NCBI GenBank assembly: GCA_928724745.1
Contig: CAKMXJ010000032.1
Span: 620,001 to 684,000 of the forward strand
Reading direction: 5' to 3'
From: Anthracocystis setariae
Taxonomy: Eukaryota > Basidiomycota > Ustilaginomycetes > Ustilaginales > Ustilaginaceae
Length of the DNA stretch: 64,000 nucleotides
Shown: in pieces, positions 50,390 through 59,600 of the stretch
Layout of the letters: each line of letters begins with the position of its first letter
Numbering within the stretch: the first letter of the stretch is position 1
Position numbers and translations under genes: made by a program
The notes under the pieces: generated by a model
What the model saw: only the letters and a program-made list of their open reading frames with translations
Told to the model about the DNA's origin: nothing
Databases searched by the model: none

Positions 50390-51598
50390 ATGGAGCAAAC
50401 CAAACCCTGCTACCGTTGTAAACGCTCCCTCGACCTCTCCCATTTCGTTGGCGTTTGAGGTGGCATTGTTCAGGCTTGCGCCCGTTGCCGAGGAAAGGCA
50501 CCGGCCCAGCCTGCTACCACCCAAGTCACCCTCGCCCAACCTGCTCCCCCTCCTCCCCCGGCCGCAATCTCGCCCCTACGCCGCTCACACTCCCCTCCCC
50601 TCTCTACGGACTCGCCTCGTTTGCCTTGAGCTCGACACAATCCCAGCACCTATGCCTCCGCCGAATCAGTCTCAGCACTTGAACGCCGCTTCGACCGCCT
50701 AGACAGCCAGTTCTCCCAGCTGCTGGACACCCTCCGCGCTCAACAACCCGCAGCACAAGTCGCGCTCCCATCACAGCCCCCACTTCCCGCACCACCAGTA
50801 GCTGGACAACTACTTAGCCCGGCGCCATTCTCCACGCCAGGTGAGTCCACCAACCTCTCCGCCTCCCGCTGTTTTGCCTGGGTACCCGCCAACGTCGTCT
50901 CCCTCGTCGAGCGTGACCAGCTCAAACCCGAGCACCTGGTCAAGCTTCGCGACCCGGAGTCGAGAGTGTCCACGGAACCCCCTCGCCCTTCCGGCTTCAC
51001 CCTCGAAGCTGGTCAACTCACTCTGGTCGAGGATACTGCGGACTCTCGCACATCCGCCTTCACCAAGGCTATACCCAATATAGCCGCCCTCACCCAAGTC
51101 TGGTTGGTCTACGTAGCCATCCGGGTTCGCGTCACGGGAAACACATCTCTCAACGAGGCTCTTTTGGCTCACCTGTGCCACCTCATCGAGAGCGACCACC
51201 TCTACACCTGGCGTGCCGTTGCAGCTTATCATCTGGCCGTCTGTCGACAACGTTTTGGCACTGGCGTGGTACACGAGTGGGCCTCACAAGACCAAAGCGT
51301 TTGCGGGAAGGTGCTCTATCCTTTCCTGAAACCTTCCTTCGCCTCCTCCTCCGACAACAAGGAGGAGCCCAGCTCCGGTGCTCGACAACAATCATCCTCG
51401 TCCCAGCGCCCAGGTCGCCAGCCTCGATCTGCGGCATCCAGCACCTCCAATCCCTGCCGGAAGTTCAACATCGGCCTTAACTGCCCTGGCTGCAGTCGCC
51501 CTCACACATGCATCCACTGCCAGGGAAAACACCCTATGTCGCAATGCCCAGCATTGCTCAACAAACCAGCCGCCACCCCCGTCAAGAAAGCAACCTAA
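50390..51598 (+). pseudogene. ORF1 of the YR retrotransposon, with two in-frame TGA codons
   Basis: The frame starts at ATG 50390 with PCYRCKRSLDLSHFVG and, after a TGA at 50456, CARCRGK, a paired CxxC zinc-finger-like motif. A second TGA lies at 50627. The same frame then stays open to the TAA at 51596. Its C-terminus has CRKFNIGLNCPGCSRPHTC and CIHCQGKHPMSQCP, a Cys/His cluster of the kind found in nucleic-acid-binding Gag-like proteins. No ATG follows the second stop in frame, so this copy probably makes no full ORF1 product. The TGA codons could derive from CGA by deamination of CpG. The stop codon overlaps the possible RT start as TAATG. Confidence 0.65.
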
Positions 51599-54328
51599 TG
51601 GTGAGTTTGCTTTCTCACTCAGGCGGCTTGTCCCGCCCTTGGCCTTCATCACATGTAGCGCCAGACAGGTTGGAGCCACGCCCCACACCTCGTCACACGC
51701 CTGGTCAGCATATAACTGTACCTCCAAGGCCCGTGCCGCCACAAATAGCACCACTTCATAGGTCAGGGAACCTCCCGGTACCTTCCTCTACGCTTGGTCA
51801 GCCTCCAAATGTACCGCCCAGGCCCGTGCCGCCACTAACAGCACTTCCCTACAGGTCATACTCGACGTTTGCACCTTCTTCACCGCCTGGTCAGCCGACA
51901 ACCGTACCACCAAGGCCCGTGCCGCCACAAACAGCACCATCCAGGTCCAATACCGCCTTGGCACCTCAACACCGTCCACCACTGGACTTCTTCGCCCCCC
52001 AGGGCATAGTCGACATGCCTCCTGACTCCGCCTCGGCCCTTCTCCTCTCGTTACTCACAGGGCCTCCACCACCGCCAAGGCCAAATACCTTTTGCGCACA
52101 TCCCATCTTTGACGCCGACGACATCCCTGCTACCGTCGGCACCCTCCAGCTACGGTACTGGTCTCCCTTCTTAGACCTATACCCCGACCAAGCCCTCGCC
52201 GACCAACTCTGCGGCGCCCTCCGCCATGGTGTTAAGCTCGGATACGAGGGTCCCCTACACTTGTCAGCACGCCTCGACGTCCCCAATCTCCCAATGGACT
52301 CCGACGATGTACTCCATTTACAACAAGAAATTGAAGTCCGTCAGCGTGAAGGTCGTCTTCGCCGCGTCAACAACCCTGACAGCGTCCAACTGGTCTGCTC
52401 CCCGGTGGGCGTCGTTCCCAAGCCTCACAGCAATAAAAGAAGGACAATCTACCACCTTTCCTATCCCCGCAAACCAGGCAAACGCTTGCCGTCGGTCAAC
52501 GACGGTATCAACAGCTCCTTCGTCAACATTCAATACGAGAACCTAGACACGATCATAGACTTTGTCCGTGAACACCCTGGTGCCTCGCTTTGGAAAGCAG
52601 ACTTGGAGGACGCTTTTCGACACATCATAGTGGCCGAGTCTGACGCCAGGCTCATGGGGATCCACTTCGATGGTCAGTTCTATCAAGAATGCGCACTCGC
52701 GTTTGGGGGGCGCTCATCGCCATTCTTATTCAACCTTTTTGCCGAATTCTTGCATTGGCTAACAGCCTACGCCTTGCAAGCTATGTCACCGTTGTCGACC
52801 TCCCACTCTGGCGTGTCTCATTACTTGGATGACTTCTTTGGCGCATCCGACATCTCCTCACCTGCTGCCACCCCAATTCAAGTGCTCAGCCTTGCTGCAG
52901 CCGCCTTGGGTTTCAGAATCAGCCAAAAAAAGACGGTCTGGGCCACTACTAAGCTCGAAATCCTCGGCATCGAGCTTGACTCTGTTGCCCAGACCGCCTC
53001 AATCACCCACCACCGCCGCCAGCGCATTCTACAACTGTGCCGACGTATCCTCGACCGGGGTTGCGCATCCTTGTTGGAGCTTCAGCAGGTCGCAGGCCAC
53101 CTGCAGTTTGTCACACGTGTCGCACCCCATGGTCGCGCCTTCCTTTGGCGCCTTTACGACGCCATCCGGGCACACTACAAAGCGCCATTTAGTCGTCGCA
53201 TCAGTCGCACCACACGTGATGAATTGCTGTGGTGGGTAGATACACTTGGCTCATGGGACGGCGTCTCCCTACTTCAACCTTCGCCTCTGATGGTGGAGCA
53301 CATCTGGACCAATGCAAGCAAACGTTGCATTGGCGGCCACCTGGGGTGCATGACCTCCCCCTCGGCCGTTTTCTCTCGCGAACTCTCCCGACGTCATCGC
53401 AAAAAGGATATCCGTTTCCTTGAAGCGCTTGCTGTGCTAGAGGCCTTGCGCCGCTTCACCCCCTTGTGGACCGGTCCTCGCCGCGTTGTCATCTATGTCG
53501 ACAACAAGAACGTGGAGTACGGCCTCCAAAAAGGCTCTATACGGGACCCGCAAACCCAGGTGCTTCTTCGCGAAATCTTTTCCCTGTGTCTACAACACCA
53601 CATTGACTTGATCCCAACTCGTGTTTCTTCAGAGGCCAATGTCCTTGCTGACGCTCTTTCCCGCCGCCGCTTCTCTTTCATTCAGCAACACTACCCTCGC
53701 GCCTTTGCCCGCCTCCATTTCAACAGGTCAGCAACGTCCAGCCACCAGCAAACTTTGTCAGCGCCGCCGGTCTCTCGCCTCAAGCAGTATTCCTCCTGTG
53801 GCACGGCCTTGCCGCCACCACCCGCGCCCGCTCAGCTGCAGTCTGCGGCGACTTCGCCACCTTCGTCTCCGCCACCCTCCACCTCGCCCACCCCTTCCCA
53901 GCCTCGCCAACCTCACTCATCGAATGGGTTGCGCACCATCACACGTCAGGCAAAACGTACAATACGCTCAAACGCGACCTCGCGGTACTCAAGTCCTGGC
54001 ATGTGGATCTCGGCTTCCCTACCTCAGCTTTCAACTCCGAACGGCTCGAACGCGTTGTCAGAGGCTTCAAGCGCATTGTCGGGGCCCCACTACCAGTCGC
54101 AAAGCTCCCAATCACCCTTCCTCTCCTCCGCCAGCTTGTCCGTGCCCTCCCGTCGGTCTGCACATCGAGACACAACCGCAGGATGTTCCGTGCGGCCTTC
54201 TGTCTTGCCTTCGCATGCTTTCTCCGCTCCGGCAAACTCACTTGGGAGGTGCAAGGCCCCAACTTGCTTACGGTCTCCTCGGTTTCCTTCGCCGCCGATG
54301 GCTCATACGCCACCATCACCCTCCCGGC
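51598..54328 (+). CDS. RT-RNase H ORF of the YR retrotransposon
   Basis: The frame is open from upstream of 51508; the ATG at 51598 overlaps the ORF1 stop (TAATG), so termination-reinitiation is plausible. A Pro-rich repeat region comes first. The reverse transcriptase (about 52380-53000) has CSPVGVVPKPHSNKRR, LWKADLEDAFRHI, ALAFGGRSSPFLFN and the catalytic YLDDFFG. RNase H (about 53280-53670) has MVEHIWTNAS, FLEALAVLEAL, VIYVDNKN and NVLADALSRRRF. These match DIRS-group enzymes rather than Ty3/gypsy. Beyond about 53700 the frame remains open over the whole recombinase ORF but is Ser/Pro-rich and may be non-functional. The chromovirus lies at 54329, so this copy is interrupted only in that tail. 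Confidence 0.75.
51703..51978 (+). repeat. Three 93-bp tandem repeats in the RT ORF
   Basis: Units begin at 51703, 51796 and 51889, each encoding a 31-residue Pro-rich segment with the core VPPRPVPP. The spacing is a multiple of three, and the repeats preserve the frame. They form a flexible linker ahead of the RT. Confidence 0.85.
53652..54328 (+). pseudogene. Tyrosine recombinase, N-terminal part (interrupted by chromovirus)
   Basis: This frame lies -1 relative to the RT ORF and opens after a TGA at 53649. It has no early ATG, so it is probably made by frameshifting from the RT ORF. It encodes the N-terminal SAM-like region (IEWVAHHHTSGKTYNTLKRD, with VLKSWH) and the start of the catalytic domain, including CFLRSGKL, whose Arg is the first catalytic residue. 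The coding sequence is cut at TLPA by the chromovirus. The remaining catalytic residues lie in the fragment at 63542. Confidence 0.75.
54324..54328. repeat. 5' target-site duplication CCGGC
   Basis: The five bases CCGGC precede the 5' LTR and recur at 63537-63541 after the 3' LTR. This is the 5-bp duplication expected from a Ty3/gypsy integrase. Confidence 0.92.
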
Positions 54329-54665
54329 TGTCACAGGACGATGTGGGGTCCACGTTAAGGTGGGGTTATAATTAACCTCACTGACATGCACGATAGCCTC
54401 GTGTTAACGTGGATGAGTATCGGGACCCATACTGACGTACGAGTGAGCAAGCGCGGGTGAGCTTGTACACACGGATAACGTACAGTGGGGACACAGGCAT
54501 TACGAGGAGCTAGCCTCCGATAGAGGAGGAGGACTGGATGCTCGCGGCCGGGTCGAGAGGTCAGTCTTATGTAAGTACGCGCGGGCCCTTGTACACACGC
54601 CGGTCGTTATAGTAGCGGGCTTGCTCATGACGGCAACAAGGGTTGAGCCCGTGCTGCCAGGAGGG

Positions 54666-54671
54666 TATATA
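54666..54671 (+). promoter_or_regulatory. TATA box of the LTR promoter
   Basis: TATATA followed by GG lies in the 5' LTR. A start of transcription 30-45 nt downstream would fall at about 54696-54711, immediately before or at the sequence complementary to the primer-binding site. The same box recurs at 63029-63034 in the 3' LTR. Confidence 0.65.
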
Positions 54672-54709
54672 GGATCACACTCGTTGACGGGTGGATGAGC
54701 TGGAGACTC

Positions 54710-54719
54710 ATCCACTCTA
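54710..54719 (+). promoter_or_regulatory. Putative self-primer segment (complement of the PBS)
   Basis: The ten bases ATCCACTCTA are the exact reverse complement of 55175-55184, directly after the LTR. Their position just downstream of the TATA box suggests that they form the 5' end of the RNA. In Tf1/sushi-group elements the RNA 5' end folds back on the PBS to prime reverse transcription. Confidence 0.5.
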
Positions 54720-55084
54720 CCAAATCTCTTACAGTTAGTACGTTCTCCGTTCCGCACGTTCGTTGTCTCGGCAAGTAGCAATCACAGTACGGTTGCTACA
54801 TCTTAGTGTGATTCCGTTCGAGTCGGCGAGCACTACGTAACAGCAGACCCGCTAGTAACACAGGCCGCAAGCTGTGAGCACTAGCAACACCATCTCGGTT
54901 AGAGACTCCGACGAATACCAGCATTCGCGTCGACGTCTCCCACAACAATTCCCATAACTCGTCATCGACGCTACAACCACTTCAGCAGGTAGACTTGTTC
55001 GCCCTCTACCTACTGGAGGTGTCCTCACCGTTTGTTGTACCGCACGACCTCTGAGTGGGGCGACAACAGCGCTCTGTCGACACT

Positions 55085-55106
55085 CACGTTAGGAGCGACT
55101 AACGTG
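55085..55106. repeat. 8-bp inverted repeat (hairpin) in U5
   Basis: CACGTTAG and CTAACGTG are separated by six bases. The copy in the 3' LTR is at 63448-63469. It could fold in RNA, or serve as a pair of ACGTTA protein sites. Confidence 0.8.
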
Positions 55107-55174
55107 GAACACCCTGAGATCTACGTTAGCCGTGCATAAACGTGGATCTTGTTGTCTGGCGCCCGCGCTGACAT

Positions 55175-55184
55175 TAGAGTGGAT
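55175..55184 (+). promoter_or_regulatory. Primer-binding site
   Basis: TAGAGTGGAT starts one base after the LTR end, the expected PBS position. It is complementary to LTR bases 54710-54719. A tRNA primer pairing from TGG at 55180 cannot be excluded, but I see no obvious tRNA match. Confidence 0.55.
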
Positions 55185-55210
55185 CACTCAAGTAGTGCCC
55201 TACAACAAGT

Positions 55211-56635
55211 ATGCCGCCTACCGAACACTCGGAAGGGGCTCATCTCCACGCTGTGGATATGGGCATCATGGTCCAGCTGCTTCAAGACATGCAAAAGCAA
55301 ATGGAGGAAGACCGGAAGCAGCGGCAGCAGGAGCAAGCCGAGCAGAGACGCTGGCAACAGACTCTGATGGCCCAGTTCCACATGTCTCAAAGGCCGGAGC
55401 CGGCGACTCCGAGTCCCTTCCCTAACCTAGGCGAGGCGGCGTCCGCCGCCAGGGCCGGATTGGCGGCTCCGGGACCACACACTACCAGAACTCCGAGTCC
55501 GATGGCTACCTGGTCTACGGCGTACGAGGATCCAGACCCATACGCCACTCCTACGGGGAGACGTCAGGATCGGCCGCCGCTCAGGCCGATTGCCATGCAG
55601 GACCCTGGGGCGCAGGAACCCAAGATCATCAAGGCCGACATCAAGCTCGCATTTCCCAAGCTAGACACCAGAGATGTTGAGCTGTTCCTCATCAAGGCGA
55701 ACAATTGGTTCAACCAGCACAACATCATGGACCATCAGCACCGAGTGGCCATTGCCTCTGAGAAGCTTGAAGGCTCCGCTCGAGAATGGTGGGATTCCAA
55801 GTTAAGGGTCGATCCTCACATGCAAGGCCAGCTCTTCCATGACTGGAATCTATTCGGTACTCGCTTGCGTGATCAGTATGGTCAAACCCTTGATTCATTC
55901 ACTTCATACAATGAGTTGATCACACTCCGTCAGGGTACAGACGAACCAGGGTCAGCAACAAGGTATTGCGAGAAGTTCAGGGACCTGGAGAGTCGGGCGG
56001 GGATTGGCGAATTCCACCCCTCAGTTCAGATCGGCATCTTCAAGAACGGTCTCACCAAGGCAATGCGTATGAAGTTCGAGCGTGATCCTCCAACTACACT
56101 ACGAGCTTGGGTGCGAGAGGTTGAGGCTTTGGACCGCAGCCGTATGCAAGAGGCTCACACCGCTCGTATACTCGGCGGTGTTCAGGCGAGGGTCACTGCA
56201 GCTACATCGGCGAGCGATAAGGGAAGGGAGAAGGAGATCCAACCCCCAGCGCCACAACGAGGCGGAGAATGGACCTCAGTACCCAGAACGCCGTCACTCA
56301 TTCCGCGCAGACCCTTGCCGCCACATCTAGCTCAAAAGCTTCCGCCAGTCACGCCCACGACCCCAATCAAGAAGGTGGAAGAGAATCAGTGCAAGACATG
56401 CCTCGGCTATGGTCATTGGTCACGCGAATGCCCTCGGAACAAGCAACTAGGAGGCACTCCGCGACCCAATGGACCCCGTCGCATCTACTTTTATGACTCC
56501 GTACCAGAAGAGTTCGAGGAAGAAGAGATACAGGAGGCACCTAGTGAGCAACTTAGCCACCACGAAACAGATGAGGTGTCTCCCGAACCACTCCCGCCTA
56601 CGGACCAAGAAGAGACGGAGGGAAATGGTCAGTGA
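55211..56635 (+). CDS. gag: Gag of the chromovirus
   Basis: The ATG at 55211 gives 474 residues. A charged coiled-coil-like N-terminus (LLQDMQKQMEEDRKQ) and a Pro-rich stretch precede a retrotransposon Gag core (about 145-310), with WFNQHNI, REWWDSKL, DWNLFGTRLRDQYG and LITLRQGTDEPGSATRYCEKF. A single CCHC zinc knuckle, CKTCLGYGHWSREC, lies near residue 395, with C-x2-C-x4-H-x4-C spacing. The C-terminal tail is acidic. The protein would form the particle and bind element RNA. The stop at 56633 overlaps the open pol frame, and a slippery site lies just before it. Confidence 0.93.
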   Translation: MPPTEHSEGAHLHAVDMGIMVQLLQDMQKQMEEDRKQRQQEQAEQRRWQQTLMAQFHMSQRPEPATPSPFPNLGEAASAARAGLAAPGPHTTRTPSPMATWSTAYEDPDPYATPTGRRQDRPPLRPIAMQDPGAQEPKIIKADIKLAFPKLDTRDVELFLIKANNWFNQHNIMDHQHRVAIASEKLEGSAREWWDSKLRVDPHMQGQLFHDWNLFGTRLRDQYGQTLDSFTSYNELITLRQGTDEPGSATRYCEKFRDLESRAGIGEFHPSVQIGIFKNGLTKAMRMKFERDPPTTLRAWVREVEALDRSRMQEAHTARILGGVQARVTAATSASDKGREKEIQPPAPQRGGEWTSVPRTPSLIPRRPLPPHLAQKLPPVTPTTPIKKVEENQCKTCLGYGHWSRECPRNKQLGGTPRPNGPRRIYFYDSVPEEFEEEEIQEAPSEQLSHHETDEVSPEPLPPTDQEETEGNGQ

Positions 56636-56662
56636 GCAGCGCACTGATGGCGTGCATTGCTC
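56620..56662 (+). promoter_or_regulatory. Putative -1 ribosomal frameshift signal between gag and pol
   Basis: The heptamer GGGAAAT (56620-56626) stands in the X XXY YYZ phase of gag. A 7-nt spacer is followed by a hairpin at 56634-56662: GAGCA pairs with TGCTC, and inner GCAC pairs with GTGC around a 7-nt loop. Slippage by -1 enters the pol frame, which is open from 56575. An alternative is reinitiation at the first pol-frame ATG, 56647, which lies 11 nt after the gag stop. Confidence 0.6.
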
Positions 56663-59600
56663 AAAACCCTTCACTGCCATCACACTGTATATATCAAGAC
56701 TGTCTTTTCTGTTTCACGGCAGCATCACGGAGACCAGTACTCGAGCTGGATGGTACCATCTTTGGGCATCCTGCGCGAATACTGGCCGACACTGGTGCTG
56801 GTGTGTCTATAGTTTCTCGCTCGTTCATTCTAAAAGTCAAGATTCCTACAAAGCCTATATCGAAACGAAGCATACATGGTGTCACCGGACACCATCTCCA
56901 CATCGATAGCGCGGCAAGCATTACGGCCGGCCTCGGTGGCTATCTCATCGGACCATTCGATGCGGAGGTCACTGATATCGACGAGTACGACCTTATTATA
57001 GGCTATGACCTGCTCAGGCAGTTCAAGCCCAGAGTAGACTGGGATACCGGGACTCTCGACTTCCGACCCAGTCGTGAGATCCGGCATAAGGACGCATTAA
57101 CGTTGGGGAAAAATGACGTGCACGCTAAAACGCCGTTGACGTCGACCTCGGTTATGCGCCTCGTGGCTCACGGCAACGAATTCGTGTCCGCAGAAGAACT
57201 CATCGAGGCAGCTCACGATGATGCCCCTATTGGCATCATCCTACTGGACCTAGACCTGGTCAGTAAGGACAGGCCAATCCTAGGGTTCGTTCCCACCGGC
57301 AAGGATAAGGGTATCGAGATGGAGGTCGGGCCAGAAGAGCCGGCAAAGGAGGTGACTATTCCTGAGCCCTACCGGGACCTCCACAGGGTTTTCTGTGAAG
57401 TGGAAGCTGACAAGCTACCTCCGCGAACAGAGCACGATCTGCCCATAGAGCTGGTACCAGGCACCTCTCCGCCGTTCGGGCCTTTATACCTCAAGGGGCC
57501 CAAGGAGATGGAAGAACTGCGGAGGTACCTCGACGAGAACCTCAGTAAGGGGTTCATACGCCCCTCGCAGAGCCCTGCTCGGTCACCGGTTCTCTTCGTA
57601 CCTAAGAAGGATGGTGGTCTCAGGCTCTGTGTTGATTACCGAGGCCTCAATGAGGTCACCATCAAGAATCGTGCACCGCTTCCTCTCATTGACGAGCAAC
57701 TCTTCCTATTACGCAATGCCAAGATCTATAGCAAGTTGGACCTCAAGGCCGCATACAACCTGGTGCGGGTAGCAGAAGGTGACGAATGGAAGACAGCGTT
57801 CGGCACACAGCTTGGTCTGTACGAGTACCTCGTCATGCCGTTCGGGCTGGCCAATGCTCCCTCACACTTCCAATCGCTCGTAAACGGCATCTTCCGAGAT
57901 ATCATTGGCATGTACGTAGTGGTGTACTTGGATGACTTCCTCATTTTCAGTAACGACCTGTCGGAACACATTCTACATGTGCGGGAGGTCTTAACCCGGC
58001 TACAGAGACACCGATTGTTTGCCAAGCTGTCCAAGTGTGAGTTCCACACCACCAAGGTGGAATTCCTGGGGTACGTCATCACACCGGACGGCGTCGAGAT
58101 GGATGAGGCGAAGGTTCGCACCATCAGGGATTGGCCGATACCAACGTGTATACATGACATACAGCGTTTCTTAGGCTTCGCCAACTTCTATCGACGGTTC
58201 ATTTCTCACTTCGCTCGGATTGCGAGGCCTCTCACCTCCTTGGTCAAGCCGACCGAGCGCTTCAAAAAGTTCGAACTGTCGGACGAAGCAGCCAAAGCCT
58301 TCCAGAGCCTCATCGATGCCTTCACCTCTGCTGGAGTACTACGGCATTTTGATTATCACCTTCCGACGCGGGTAGAGACTGACGCCAGCGATTTCGCTAT
58401 AGCGGGAGTCCTCAAGCAGGAATACGACAAGCGCTGGCATCCTATTGCGTTCTACTCGAGGAAGATGACTTCGGCTGAACGCAACTATGAGATTCATGAT
58501 AAAGAACTGCTGGCGGTGGTGGCCTGTTTGGCACAGTGGCGGCACATGCTAGCCGGCTTACCTTCACAGTTCCTCATACTCACAGATCATGAGGCGCTCA
58601 AGTATTTCAAGTCGCAGCGGAGAATCAATGGTAGACAAGCGCGCTGGGCAGTACTGCTCGCTGACTTCGACTTCAGTCTACAGTACCGACCGGGCAACAA
58701 GGCTGGGGAGCCGGATGCACTCACCCGCCGACCAGACATGCACCCAGCGGAGGATGAATCGCAGCACAACATGCACCAGTTGTTGCCGGCTCGACTATTC
58801 GCCGAACCAGAGGAGTTACCCACGTCTACGTTATCCGCGAATTACCGTGGACAAGTGCCTACCGCTACAATAAATGCAGTTAAACGTCAATCTCAGGTAC
58901 CGAATCAGGGGAACGAGGTTGCCGAGTCGACTCCGACGATGGCTGACGTCACCTCAGGAGGCCTGGTGGAGCTTGCCCGTACGTTTCAACCCCTTGATGA
59001 GGAGTTGGTGACAATTCACAAGAGACAGCCGTTTGAGGCCAAGGACGGATTATGGCATAAGGACGGCCGCCTGGTCATACCCAAGGTCAAGCTCCCAGGA
59101 CGGCAGGGTAAGACAGATACTCGCAGTGCTCAGATAGTCGAAGAGAGATCCCTCTCTGTGGAGCATCTACGGTACATGGTCATGTCGCAATGCCATGACG
59201 GACCTACGGCCGGCCACACTGGCCGCGATGCTACACTCGAGTTAGTCCGTCGATTCTATTGGTGGCCAAACATGTCAAGCTGGGTTGCTGATTACGTTGC
59301 TAGCTGCCCTGTCTGTGCCCGGTATAAGACTCCTCGCCACCGTCCATATGGCCTGTTGCAGCCCTTGTCCACCCCACAGCGGCCCTGGGGATCCATCTCC
59401 ATGGATTTCGTGGAGGGGTTACCGCTCTCTGATGGATACGACTCCATCCTAGTAGTTGTGGATCGCTTAACCAAGTACGCGGTCCTCCGTCCCAGTAAGA
59501 AGACAGCAACATCGAAGGATACGGCCATGCTCCTTCATATCCATGTCTTCACCTGTTTTGGAGCACCGGATCACATCGTGTCTGATCGTGGTCGTCAGTT

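Larger units (their letters stand above)
54329..55173 (+). repeat. 5' LTR of the chromovirus
   Basis: This 845-bp LTR begins TGTCACAGG and ends CGCTGACA. It is identical base for base to 62692-63536 by direct reading. It has a TATA box near its middle, several ACGTTA/TAACGT motifs and a hairpin near the 3' end. Confidence 0.97.

Noticed and set aside
54500..54781. 93-codon antisense frame in each LTR
   Set aside because: It overlaps the TATA box and the presumed RNA start, has no recognisable content, and being identical in both LTRs is no evidence of coding.
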